Below, in pieces: positions 1 through 10,329 of a stretch of DNA of 64,000 bases; position 1 is the first letter of the stretch; each line of letters starts with the position of its first letter. The DNA comes from Dipteris shenzhenensis (lineage: Eukaryota; Polypodiophyta; Polypodiopsida; Gleicheniales). Both the position numbers and the translations under genes were made by a program. The stretch lies in assembly GCA_047967505.1 (NCBI GenBank), contig CM106539.1; one strand, 5' to 3'. Under the pieces are notes generated by a model. It had not been told where the DNA came from and did not search any database. It saw nothing but the letters and a program-made list of their open reading frames with translations.

Positions 1-949
1 ATACTAGATGTGAGACTCTAGAAAATTGAATTTGATTCAAAGCTTCTCACAATACAGTCCACCTCTCCATAAGAATAATCTAAGATCCTTTGAGATCCTA
101 GGTTCCATGCTGAGTCTCTGCAAATATTTCTTGCAAATATTTCTCATAATTTCTTTATTGTACTTGTGTTCCTAATAGAGTCCAAGTATTTCATCATTCA
201 TATAATTTAAGTAATGTTTTCTTAATGGAGTCGAATCATTCATGATTCCTATTATTTCATCACAATTTTTAAGGATGTAGTCAAGATTCTTCTTTAAAAT
301 TGTAGTCCTATTCTGCACTTTCAAGGACCAAAGGATGATTGGTTACAATGCAATCTTTAAGCATGATCTAAGGATCAACAAATCAACCTAGACGTTGATC
401 ACTTTGACTCTCCGTGATATTAAAATTATGATGAACTAAAATTCTTAGCACATCAAGAAAGACCTCATCAACTTTCCCCTTTTTTCTGGCCACCTTCCAA
501 GCATTGCCTTTTGGGCCAATACTTTACTAGCAGGAAACTTTGAGGGGCTAGGACCTTCCCTTTCTTGTAGTACCATCTCTGCCTTCACATCTTGCACATC
601 AGCATTTGTTGCTCCCTGAAATGTGTGGGACAATTCTATAAGAAAGCATTAGGTTTGCTAATAACCACTCACCTACCTTGCTGGGATCATCACATAAGCA
701 AGCTATATCCCCGAAGCAGGTGGTTTTGAAAGATTTCCCTAGTTGTTATAATGCTAGTGAGAACTTGCAAAACAAGAGACTATGCTCAATGTTGACTTTA
801 TGCAAAGATCAAAGATTTTGGGTGAAGGAGATGAAGAGATGCCTGATGCTAGGAGGAGAAAGCTCTGGGGAAAGTGGTTCTTGATGCTGCGGGTCAAAAC
901 ATACAGACACATGGAAATAGATCAGTGACCAAAACTCTCAAAGACATGG
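1..949. other. AT-rich intergenic DNA, no gene recognised
   Basis: I see no convincing gene here. A 62-codon open frame on the minus strand (445-633) and a 68-codon frame on the plus strand (678-884) match nothing I know. The plus-strand part from about 600 may be the decayed 5' portion of the LINE that follows, but no domain can be read. Confidence 0.4.
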
Positions 950-1550
950 CAAGAGGTTTTGCTAATGGAAATGAGAACCATTTTAGTTTCCTTTAGGATG
1001 CTTATAAGGTTTTATCAAATAACTGATTGCATTTCAAATTGGGATTGTTGTAAGGCAAGAATGATCCCTATTTGTCATGGAATGTACATGGCAGTTGTGG
1101 TTTATATGAAGCAATGTGACTGTGTGGCTCTCTTGAAAAAGGCCAAGTCAAAAGTGATGCCTTTGTAGGAAGAATCGAATGCTTTTTGGTTTTTGTTAAA
1201 AAGAATGGAGTTCTTTATCTTTGGTCATGCTTTATACTGAGTTGAGAGTAGCTATCCAAGCTAGAGAAGTAGAAGACGCTGAACTAGCTAGGTTTAGGGG
1301 CAAGCAAACATGGATTGCCCTTCCCAAAAAAAATTCCAAGCTATAAGACAAAATCTTGAGAGGGAGGGGATAGAGAGAGTCTTGGTTCAACATGGTAAAG
1401 TGGAAACTGAGTTTTGGCATCTAGTTGATGTTTTCAAGAATCATTTTAGCAAATTCTTGGGCCAACAACCAACTCAAGATCAGGATTTGGGTGGATGCTT
1501 TGGAGAATTCTTTGTCAAGGGTTGATGTCAAAATTACAGATGCCTAAAGG

Positions 1551-1874
1551 GTGTGTTTGTCTAAACCATTTTCTATGGAGGAGCTATGGGATGCTCTCAA
1601 ATTAATGAAGAAGGATAGGTCCCCTGGTCTAGATAGACTTTCATTTGAGTTTCATATTACCTTTAGGGATTTCATTAAGCAGGATCTCTTTGAAATGTTG
1701 AATGGATTAGGGTCTCAAGGCTTCCTATCTCAAGACATAAATGTTGGTTTACTTAGACTCTTCTCTAAGAGACAACCTAAAATTCAGGTGGGTGATTGGA
1801 GGCTAATTATGATGTTAAACACATTGTATAAAGTGATGGCCAAGGTCTTAGCCTATCAGGATCACAAATATTAG
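1551..1874 (+). pseudogene. LINE reverse transcriptase fragment
   Basis: This 107-codon open stretch begins with a PFSMEELWDALKLM segment, then KKDRSPGLDRLSFEF. The latter is a variant of the KSPGPDG signature that opens plant LINE reverse transcriptase domains. Further on it reads GDWRLIMMLNTLYKVMAKVLA, matching the family pattern W-R-P-I-S-L-L-N-x-x-Y-K-I-x-A-K. The consensus Pro and Ser after WR are replaced. The frame is closed on both sides by stops, so it is a remnant of the LINE spanning 950-4095. Confidence 0.75.
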
Positions 1875-3474
1875 CTCAAAACTTATGGATAGAGAACAAT
1901 GTGGGTGTGTAAGATCCTGAGACATATTTGAAAATATTTTAAATATATTTACCACTTTGGATTACGTGTTTGCTTTAGGTCAAAAGTGCATTCTTTAAGG
2001 TCTCGACTTAGACAAAGTCTATGACCAAGTTCGTTGAGACTTCATCATTGCTATGCTAAGCCGATTGGGGTTTGGTGATGCCTTCATCAAAATGGTTCAT
2101 ACGTTGTTTGGTAATGCTTCAACTACGTGGTGCATTAATGGTGGGGTAGTGGGTGCTTTTGACTTAATGTGTTCAATACAATAGGTGTGTCTAATTGCTC
2201 CACTCCTTTTTGTAATGTGCACTATTCCACTAATTTCTATGCTCAAGAAATCTATGCTGGTTGAAAAAATTCCAAGGCTTGAAGCTACCTTTGGGAAGAT
2301 AGTTAGGATCTCAGTTATTTGTAGATGGGATTATGGTTCTTGCTCAAGACAGTCAAGGTTGTGCAGTTTCCCTAATGAAAGTCATGGACATATTCTACAA
2401 GGCATTGAGTTATGTCTAAAGCTATGGCAAAAGTCCTTTGCCCTAAGAACTAGTGTATATCAATTGCTTTAATGGGCTAGATCTTCTACCATCTCTTGGG
2501 TCTGACAAGGTTAAGTAACCAGATATGTAGGAGCACCCATTGGGAAGAAATTGAAAAGTTGAAAAGGGAGATCAACCAAATATGTAGGAGTGCCCATGGT
2601 TTAAAGAGAGGATAAAAGGGAAGCTGAAATATTGGCAAGGTATATCTTTGGGTTAGAATGCCAGATCTATTGTGATCAAACATATACTCTCTACTTTTGT
2701 GGCAATAATATGAAACTTCAAGAAATCACATTGGGAAGAAATTGAAAGGTTGTTCCAAGCATTTTTGTGGGCAAAAGAAGAAGGTAAGTGCAGAATGCAT
2801 TATATTCCCTGGTAACCTTTGAACTACCTAAGTTGTTGGGAGGCTTGGACATTTTGGATATTAGTATCAAAATCATGGCCTTAATTGGGAAATGGTTCCC
2901 AAAATTGTTTATACGTTGTATTCCCATGGCTGAGTTGACACACTAGTTCATTGAGCATGGCAAATGTGTAGGATTGCTGTGGTATGAGAGGGTATTCTCA
3001 AATTTTTCTATCAAGATCTTGGGCTCTGATTTGGTGGGCGGGCTAGTGGCTGCTTGGAAATGTTCTATTGAGCATCTAAAATGAAAGTGTCATGGTGATT
3101 TATGGGAAGATGCAAATTTGGGTGATTCAATATGGTGGAGTAAGGTTGTGAGTGCTGATGGGGTGTAGTTTGCCATGCTGATTTAGTTCATGCCTAGCGT
3201 CTATTCAAAAAGGGCCTCTACTCTTGGGCTCAGCTATGGGATCCCTGTGCAAACGATTAGTAGCTAGAGATATAGGTAGCGATAATTGGCCAAAACATGC
3301 CTTCAAAAAAGCTCTACCGAAGTGATTTATAGATGTGTCATAAGGATGGTCAACAATGCCTTGGATCTTAATAAAGTCTAGGGGTTGAGATGCTCCCCGG
3401 GGTGGTGGAAAGATATGTTTAAAAACATATGGAAAGGGTGTAGAGTGGGAGCATATAGCTTCCTGCATTGAAAA

Positions 3475-3693
3475 TTGGCTCTTACTTGGTTACCGTTCTG
3501 GGTGAAGTTTATTCAGAAGTGGTTGATGATCAACCTAATTTGTATGTTGTGTGGTAGAGCTTTGGAATCTCTCTGGCATTTGTTCTCGCAATGTTCGACT
3601 TCTAGATCTCTCTGGAGTAAGGTGGAAAATGCTACTAGAAAGGATGGTCTTATGTCAGGCCCATGTCGGGCTTCGAGTCTGAGATCCAATTAA
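3475..3693 (+). pseudogene. LINE ORF2 C-terminal zinc-binding (zf-RVT-like) fragment
   Basis: The reading contains CMLCGRALESLWHLFSQC. This is the C-x2-C then E-S-x-x-H-L-F-x-x-C pattern of the zf-RVT domain that closes plant LINE ORF2 proteins. It lies at the expected distance 3' of the reverse transcriptase pieces and in the same orientation. It is closed by a stop at 3691-3693, and upstream sequence in this frame is not open. Confidence 0.7.
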
Positions 3694-4095
3694 AAATTAG
3701 TTTCGCTTGGGGATGTGTCTGGCCTCCCCTCAACACTGGCTACTTGTTGGCTTCTTGTTCGTGCCGTGATGGTGAAAGCTATTTGGTTAGCTCACAATTA
3801 GATTTGCCTTAGATAGCTAAAACCCCAAGGGTATAGGGTTAATCCCCCTATGACTCACCTTACAGGATATTCAGTTGCTTCTTTGGAGTCGATTGCCTAG
3901 TTGAGGTGGCAAGGCTCTTTAAGTTTGTTTCTATTTTCTTGGAAGTCTCTACCTTGCTAGTCTTAGCGTAGGCCTAGGGCTTGGCCCTTTCTTTGGCCAT
4001 TTTTGTAAAATCTTTTCTTTTTTAATCTAAGTCGGCATAATAGCTTTCACAGTTTTGTTGCATTTCAGTTCTTTTTTTTATATAAAAAATAAAAG

Positions 4096-4496
4096 TATGA
4101 CATGTTATATGCTATACGATATTTTAGTGCTTAAATGATTATGCTTCATGGCTATTTCTTATTCTCAGTTTTTAAATACATGTGATTGATTGAATTAACT
4201 AAATATTGATTGTTCTCGCTCGATTGTCATTGCTTGCTTCTTGTGCCTTGCTTGGTGCTTATTGCTCGAACTATTGGCAACTCAAAGAAAATCAAGCAAT
4301 CCTTGGGGCAATCTATATTAATTACCATAAACACTATTGTTATAGCACAAAACATGGTCATGTCAAGTGTAAAGACATATAAAGGAAAGAAGAAATATCC
4401 ATCATCATAACATCCATCTTTTACTTATACACCTAAGCATCTCAAGCCTCGCATGGCAAGCTTAATGCAAAAGGAAGCACTATGATTTGGTGTGCG
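4096..4496. other. Spacer between LINE tail and kinase 3' end
   Basis: This is AT-rich DNA. It should contain the 3' UTR and polyadenylation signals of the minus-strand kinase gene. On the minus strand the AT-rich stretch around 4325-4400 is a plausible location, but I cannot fix a cleavage site. Confidence 0.35.
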
Positions 4497-5360
4497 CTAA
4501 CAATTCTCCACACACGACATCGTGGAAACAATAGGACCATCGCTCACATCTTTGCAGCAATGAGAGCCGTTCTGACTTTCATGGAGCTTGTGTGTGTTTA
4601 TTAGCATCCATGTATGTTGAAGGATTAGTTGTAACGAGAGTCTTCTCTTGGATTCCTTACACAAGATGCCTTGCAACAACCTCTTTGCAGCACGGGAGAT
4701 TTTGTTCCAAGGTGCCTTGTTAAAGTCGAGATCTGCACGCCACAAAGCTTTGTCTCCCCGAGGAAGTGTTCCACCGAGCATTTCATACAAGATCACCCCT
4801 AGACTCCAGATATCTGCGGTGGAATTATACTTGCCTTCCATTACTTCTGGTGCAGCGTATTCAAACGTGCCCAACTTTTCTGAAAATTGTTGAGTCGGGT
4901 GGTGCATTTCGGTGGACAATCCAAAATCTGCTAACTTGAGCGACAAAGGGTTTCCTTTCTCCAGAAACAGAACGTTTTCAGGTTTCAGGTCCCTATGAAA
5001 TACTGACCTTTCGTGAAGATGGATCACAGCCAACACCAATTGTTTGAATATGATCGCAGCTTGTCTTTCTGTGATCTTTGGAACGCTGCTCATGAAGTCC
5101 AAGAGGGTTCCACCTTTGCATAGGTCCATGAATAAGTAAACATACGAATCATGAATCATGACGCCATGCAACCTGACGACGGGGGAGGAGGAGGTGGAGT
5201 GAAGCGAGAGACGATGCATGATGGCGATCTCGCTCCAAACGCTAGGAGTGCAACGAACAGCTTTGCCAGCGAATTCCTGAAGGGTGGAGCGGTGGCGAAC
5301 CTTGCGAACTTGGCCAAACGCTCCGTTACCGAGGGGCTCCAAGATATCAAATTCGTCCAT
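4497..5360 (-). CDS. Intact single-exon Ser/Thr protein kinase (CAMK/CDPK-like)
   Basis: This 287-residue protein is almost only a kinase domain. It should transfer phosphate from ATP to Ser/Thr of protein substrates in the cytosol or nucleus; no signal or membrane segment is visible. Seen: glycine loop GNGAFGQV at 11-18, ATP-binding Lys33 in FAGKAV, helix-C Glu44 in SEIAIMHRL, catalytic HRDLKPEN at 122-129, DFGLS at 145-149, YAAPE at 168-172, DIWSLGVILYEML at 183-195, and the conserved late Arg in KRRLS near 239-242. All catalytic residues are present. Only about 10 residues separate Lys33 from Glu44, so the strand-3/helix-C region is short. The short total length recalls PEP-carboxylase kinases, which also lack flanking domains, but several motifs (HRDLKPEN, DFGLS) are more general CAMK/SnRK-like, so I do not name a subfamily. 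A C-terminal tail of about 30 residues is Ser/Cys-rich. The start was chosen because MDEF directly precedes the kinase domain and stops lie upstream. It is the only uninterrupted conserved gene between the LINEs. Confidence 0.9.
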   Translation of the reverse strand: MDEFDILEPLGNGAFGQVRKVRHRSTLQEFAGKAVRCTPSVWSEIAIMHRLSLHSTSSSPVVRLHGVMIHDSYVYLFMDLCKGGTLLDFMSSVPKITERQAAIIFKQLVLAVIHLHERSVFHRDLKPENVLFLEKGNPLSLKLADFGLSTEMHHPTQQFSEKLGTFEYAAPEVMEGKYNSTADIWSLGVILYEMLGGTLPRGDKALWRADLDFNKAPWNKISRAAKRLLQGILCKESKRRLSLQLILQHTWMLINTHKLHESQNGSHCCKDVSDGPIVSTMSCVENC

Positions 5361-6480
5361 GGTGACGGAAGATAGAAGATGAGCACAGGAACAGTGAGCG
5401 TGAAGCCTGTGCTCAATGAGCGTTAAGCGAGCAATGGCGCTCCAAAGGTGGGCAAAAAGCTGATGAGCTGTTTAACGCAAATGCAAAAAGAAGGAATGAG
5501 CCAGAATGGAGACAGAATGGGGCCTTGATCTTGGGACGGAGACCAAGCGTCGATTGCAGAAATTTGCTGGCATGTACTGTTGATGATGCTTAATCATCGT
5601 TCCTCCAAAAGCTGAAACCCGAGAACCGAATTGGTTTATCGTCACCTTGGGACGTGAAAGTGCTAAGAGCGGGAACCCCTGTGGCCATATCGTCAATCCT
5701 TTGTAAAGCGTGGCCCCTCGTAAGAAAAAACACCTGCCATCTGTCACTGATCGGAATCGCCATAGATATGCCGTGCTTGAAAGGCAAAGCCTGGGAGTGA
5801 GGAGGACCTTAAAACGAAGCAAGAGGTGCGTGTTCTACTAGGTATCGCGATACGGAAGCGCCCCAGCGTCTTGGGCTTACCCCTGAGGAAGCTTGGCAGG
5901 ATGGTTAAGGCAGCAGATAGGAGGAGAGCCCTTGAGCTCCAAATGCCTCGCTCAGTATTTCGATTGGGGCCGAATCGGAGACCAAATTTTGCCGTTTTTC
6001 TGCATTGCTTCCCGCTATCAAACCAAATTCTTCGTCGTTCTCTGCGCCACGCACAATCTTCTCGATCGTCTGTAGTACTACGAGCAGCAGAACGAACTTA
6101 GAGCAAGCTTGGAGTGATACATCTATGATCTCCAACTATATTTATAACAAAAACTAAGAACTCGGTTTGCTTGTCAGGGCTTTTCAGGATGAGATGGACG
6201 TGGCGATCAACACCTTAAAAAGCAGTGTACATAATGTTCCAGCCGTTACCAATTCCGAACGATAAAATGCAAAAATTTCAAATGCACGGTTTTGCTTTTC
6301 TCCCGTACGTAAATCATTTTTCCTGCAAGTATTGCAAATTGGGTTGTTGCAATAGGGTCACATTCTCAGGCTTGCATGCATCATACAATCACCTACATGT
6401 TCAAACACTAATCAATCCATTAAAAAGGTCCCTATAGAAAAGAGATCGTAGGTTAATGGTCATTGTAGACATGATGTCCT
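5361..6480. other. 5' flank and possible leader of the kinase gene
   Basis: This 1.1 kb is more GC-balanced than the repeats around it and shows no transposon similarity. It probably holds the promoter and 5' UTR of the minus-strand kinase. Short minus-strand open frames (5590-5787, 5905-6135) and overlapping plus-strand frames (5826-6101) occur, but none has a recognisable domain. If transcription starts near 6.1 kb, the minus-strand frames would be upstream ORFs or lie in an unseen 5' intron. Confidence 0.4.
6137..6146 (-). promoter_or_regulatory. TATA-like box possibly serving the kinase gene
   Basis: Read on the minus strand this is TATAAATATA, a near-perfect plant TATA box. It lies about 780 bp upstream of the kinase start codon, which would imply a long leader or a 5' UTR intron. 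No transcript evidence is available, so the link is inferred. Confidence 0.35.
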
Positions 6481-6499
6481 TGTTTAATCATTTCGGAGA

Positions 6500-8190
6500 C
6501 CTTAGTAAAGGAATGAGTTTGGAATAAGGGACTCATGGGGTTCCCTTGAATGAAGCAACAGATGATGCCTTGGTGCTCCCCGAGAAATATATTGTTAAGT
6601 ATGATCTCCCCCGTCTTATGCTGATATCTTGGCAAGGAAGAGCCAAGGAGGATTCTCGGCACTCTCTAAGGATGAGGCCCAAAAAATCCTATGTGCGAAA
6701 GTGCCTCATCGAGTGGCCAAGCCTCAAAGGAAAAACTAGTACCCGTTTGGCAAGAAACACTCTACTGTCTGCGAGCTCCAACTTGAGAATGTGCTATCGA
6801 AGCTAGTTAAGCTTACCAAAGGAGGACTCTCCAACTATTCTTCACTGGCAGAGTGCCCTTGATGGAGGAGCTTGATCGATTCCTTTCATAGGAGTGCTAC
6901 TCGGCTATGCTCATTGGCAAGGGGTTCTTCCTTTTCTATTGTGTATTCCAGTGCTTCAATGCTAGTTATCTCCTAGAGTCCAGGGTTTAGTGTTGAGGAA
7001 GTCCTTCACCATGACTCCATAGTTTGGGTTGAGTTTCATGATCTCCCTCCATGGGTGGGAGATGCGGTGGGGAAGCTGGCTATGTCCATGGTCAAGGTCC
7101 TATTTATCTCACCAATAGCATGCTCAGTGTCAGGGCAAGGTGTGCATGGATCCTTTGGGATAGGAACCAAATGACCCCTGAGTATGTGGATCACAAGTTC
7201 TTTAACAATAAATCTTCATGCAGTAGGTTACATTTGGACCTTTTCTTGATGCGTGTTACATGTGCAACGAGGCATGCCATTTTGCAAGAGAGTGTCCACC
7301 ACAAAGAGCAACCTACGCCCGTGGGTCAGATGAAGTGGATAGTGCAAGAGAGTGTCCACAAAGAGCGGCATGTGGGTTGGATGAAGTGGATAGTGCATCA
7401 GAGAAAGAACTGTGGATGGAGTCTGTGGAAGTGAGAAGTCTGGTTATATAACTCAATCTGCCCTTGATGCGATGATTGCAGCCTTGTTGAGTCATCCATC
7501 CCCCCTCTAATCACAAGATAAGGTAGGGATGGTGGGACATAGTAGGGAATCATCGAAGACCAAGGAAGAGCAATGGAAAATTGTGGGAAGAAAAGGCAAA
7601 GACACAATAGAATTCCATAATGAGAGTTTGTCTTCTCAGCATGCAAATGATAGCCAGTGGGGTCACCACCCCTCTATGAGGCCTTGGATAAAGTTCTGCT
7701 AGCCCCTGAACCCCCAAAGATGAGCACTAATGCTGAAGAGTGCTTTGCATGTCAAATGTTCCCTTATGACACATCCAAGGAAGAAGAGAGGCCTGATGCA
7801 ATTCATTGCAAGCACAACTATGAGAAAAAGAAGGATAAGAAGCCACTTGCGAAAGAGCCCAAGGTGCTCAGCACCCCATCTATCATAGCATTACGATGTA
7901 ATGAGGGGAGTGGGATCCGCAAAAGAAAAAATGTCCATTCTCTCTTGGAATGTTTGGGGACTTTGTGATAATGCGAAAAGAATGGGATGCCTACTTGTAA
8001 TTCACAAAGCCAGGCACCAGGTTGTACTCTTACAAGAGCTGTGAAGTGCAGCCTAGAGGTTGGTGCATGGTATGCTTACAAGAAGTTGGGGTATAATGTC
8101 TTCTCTAATTACCTTATCAGAGGTAAGGGTGGCACAACAATGCTTATTTGTTAAGGTGCTATCTCTTCCTCCCTTTGGATTTTCGTCAAG
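6500..8190 (+). mobile_element. Truncated LINE: ORF1 (gag-like) and start of ORF2
   Basis: A second, independent LINE remnant. About 6800-7250 reads in mixed frames as a DUF4283-type ORF1 (for example WVEFHDLPPWVGDAVGK near 7027-7080). A CCHC zinc knuckle follows at 7254-7295. At 7931 a new start reads MSILSWNVWGLCDNAKR, the typical beginning of the ORF2 AP-endonuclease, followed by a VVLLQEL-like motif near 8020. The coding similarity stops where low-complexity C-rich DNA begins at about 8190, so the rest of ORF2 is missing. Since ORF1 lies downstream of the ORF2 pieces at 950-4095, the two are separate insertions. Confidence 0.7.
7254..7295 (+). pseudogene. CCHC zinc knuckle of LINE ORF1
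   Basis: The translation CYMCNEACHFAREC fits C-x2-C-x4-H-x4-C exactly. This nucleic-acid-binding knuckle occurs in ORF1 of plant LINEs and in retroelement Gag. A degenerate tandem duplication of 51-60 bp (about 7285-7396) follows directly and repeats the last part of the knuckle (REC-P) and the segment after it. Confidence 0.7.
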
Positions 8191-8513
8191 TTTTCTGTCC
8201 GTCAAGTTTTTTTCCCCTCCTCCTCCACCCCCCCCCCCCCCACCCCCTCCCCCTCCACCATTCCCCCCTCAACCACCATCCCCTCACCCCCCCTCCCTCC
8301 CCCCCTCTCCATCACCCCCCCTCCACCACCACCACCCCCCTCTCCCCCCCTCCTCCATCTCCACCCCCCCCCTCTCCACCACCCCCCTCCCCCCCCCCCC
8401 CTCCTCCATCTCCACCCCCCCCCCCCCCTCCTCCATCTCCTCCACCAGCCCCTGCCCTCTCCACCCCCCCTCCATTCCAACCCCCCCTCTTTCCCCCCCC
8501 CCCCCCTTCCTCT

Positions 8514-8544
<31 letters not shown>

Positions 8545-8561
8545 ACCCCCTCTCTCTTCAA

Positions 8562-8622
<61 letters not shown>

Positions 8623-8690
8623 CCCCCCTCCCTCCTCTGTGTGTGTGTGTGTGTGTGTGTGTGTACCCCCCCCCGCTCCACTCCCTATCC
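8190..8690 (+). repeat. Low-complexity block: poly-C/CCT-rich, (CT)n and (GT)n
   Basis: From about 8215 the plus strand is nearly pure C with T and A interruptions. It then becomes (CT)n at about 8511-8625, with a long uninterrupted stretch at 8567-8617, and (GT)n at 8637-8664. Long proline-rich or arginine/glycine-rich open frames on both strands here are by-products of the composition, not genes. Confidence 0.9.
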
Positions 8691-8729
8691 TACCTACTCC
8701 TAACTAAAGGTGTTTAGCCCTTCTATTAA

Positions 8730-8751
8730 GTAAGGGCTTATAAGCCCTTAC
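8730..8751. repeat. Perfect 22-bp palindrome
   Basis: The left arm GTAAGGGCTTA is followed immediately by its exact reverse complement TAAGCCCTTAC with no spacer. It sits 40-60 bp after the (GT)n tract and can form a cruciform or hairpin. A nearby imperfect arm (AGCCCTTCTATTAAG, 8716-8730) adds to the local symmetry. Confidence 0.85.
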
Positions 8752-9107
8752 AAGGCGGTTAGGTAGTCGCAACGCTCGCCTATGCAGCCACGCATCTGTA
8801 GTGCCCACCCACGCGGTGGTGCGCTAGTGGCGGTCTGCCCGAGGTGAAACTAACCAAACAGGCGACACCCGCCCTGCCCCACCCCACCCCTACCTCCTCC
8901 ACCCGCACCCCGCAATGCCTCAGCCACCTCCTCTCGCCCGTCTCCTCCATCTCGCCTCCTACCATCCTTCCTCCATTCCTCCACCCTCCATCCTCCTACC
9001 CCCCCTCTCCCCTCACACTCCTCTCCCCTCCCCATTCTCCTCATAGCCCCCCTCTCTGGTCGCAAACCCCCCTCCCAACGGCTACCAAGCGACGCCCCCA
9101 TCTAACT

Positions 9108-9350
9108 AACTCTAGTTAGGTTAATGTTAACCTAGGTTAGTTTTAACTTAGGTTAGGTTAGATTTAACCTAGGTTATTCAGGTTAACTCTAGGTTAGTTA
9201 CTTACAGTTAGGTTAGTCTGTTTCAACTAACTCTGGTTAGTTTAGCTCACTGTAATTAGTTTGAACCATACTTAGGTTAGGTTAAACTAACTGTTAGACA
9301 TCTAACTAGACAGTTAGGTTAGTTAGACTGGGTGAGTTACTCCCCCTCGG
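9108..9350 (+). repeat. Degenerate TTAGGTTAG / TAACCTAGGTTA array
   Basis: About 240 bp are built from variants of TAGGTTAG and its reverse complement, including palindromic AACCTAGGTT units. The register is irregular, so this is a decayed short-period array. It is not the plant telomere repeat (TTTAGGG). Confidence 0.75.
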
Positions 9351-10040
9351 TTACACTTAAAGTCCATTCACACCAAACCTTAAGAGCAAGAGCCCCCCCC
9401 ACCCCCACCCCCACCAAAAAGACCCCATTTTACACCTACTTCAACCCTTCATATCTCGTTCGTTTGGGACCCAAATTGGACCCCGTTTGAACCACAATTT
9501 CACACACAAAAACACCATGCTATGGGGCATTTTCCCATTGCACACCATTTTAGCATCCATAGCACTCGCTCATTCGCGCCCCCGTGTGGGCCTCGTTTCG
9601 CACTAATTCTCTCATATCTTTACGTCGTGACCTCTGATTGACGATCCGTCTGCACCGGCACATTTTCCTACACACATGGACAATCCTAGGCACATTATTA
9701 ACATGATAGTCCCTACAACACTAACACATCACTAACCCTTCCAACACAACTACATCAACACCCGCACTTGTGGCAAAGACACCCTTTGCAACTCTCACCC
9801 AATCTGCATGCAGCTACGCCCGACCAACGCTCAGGGGGGTCACTATGTATAAACCCTCTATACCACGTGCATTCAAGGCATATTTCTAAAATCCCTTATC
9901 TGTGTAAAATTTTCATTAATAAAATGTACCCCTTTTCTATACAAATCTGTAAATTTTTTTCAAAACTATTTTAAATAGTCCCTTATGTATATTTATTTCT
10001 GTAAATTTTAGAAATAAAAAATATCCTTTTGTTGAACTCA
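9351..10040. other. Anonymous region 5' of the Gypsy element
   Basis: This stretch has no coding similarity. It may include the decayed 5' LTR and leader of the Gypsy element that follows, but no LTR pair, primer-binding site or target duplication could be recognised. Confidence 0.3.
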
Positions 10041-10329
10041 CGTGATAGGGTTACATATGATGAGTAACCCCCCCGAGGACCAACGCCTCCGACTCCAATG
10101 CTTGCCAAATCCAAATACAACTCTGTTGCAACCACCGCCTCCAATAATCATCTACCCCGATTCCTCCCCTGATAATCAAGAAATCCCTTTGACTCCTCCA
10201 CACCACATGGCTGGACGTTGTTGCGAGCGACAATGATTGGGATATTGACCTTGATGTGGAGGGTAACAATTTATTTAATTGCAAAAATAATAACAATCAA
10301 GGCAAGCGCCCCCCTAGGCAAACTCAAAC

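Larger units (their letters stand above)
950..4095 (+). mobile_element. Decayed LINE (non-LTR retrotransposon), ORF2 remnant
   Basis: Pieces of a plant L1-type ORF2 follow each other in order on the plus strand but in different frames. About 1235-1540 is the linker between endonuclease and reverse transcriptase. 1551-1874 is the start of the reverse transcriptase. 2000-2160 carries a fragment reading LDKVYDQVR, then AMLSRLGFGDAF. 2780-2960 is the thumb region. 3475-3693 is the C-terminal zinc-binding domain. The end near 4070-4095 is T- then A-rich (ttttttttatataaaaaataaaa), as expected for a LINE tail. Many stops and frameshifts show it is long dead. The 5' limit is uncertain, and no target-site duplication was found. 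Confidence 0.75.

Noticed and set aside
5151-5416. Plus- and minus-strand frames overlapping the kinase start
   Set aside because: They are shadows of the kinase coding sequence and its leader with no independent similarity.
5890-5960. tRNA-like box A (TGGCAGGATGGTTAAGGC)
   Set aside because: No matching box B (GGTTCGAATCC-like) and no cloverleaf could be formed.
8060-8717. Long proline-rich frames on the plus strand and Arg/Gly-rich frames on the minus strand
   Set aside because: They arise from poly-C, CT and GT low-complexity DNA and have no conserved domain.
9108-9350. Interstitial plant telomere array
   Set aside because: The words are TAGGTTAG-like, not TTTAGGG, and both orientations are mixed.
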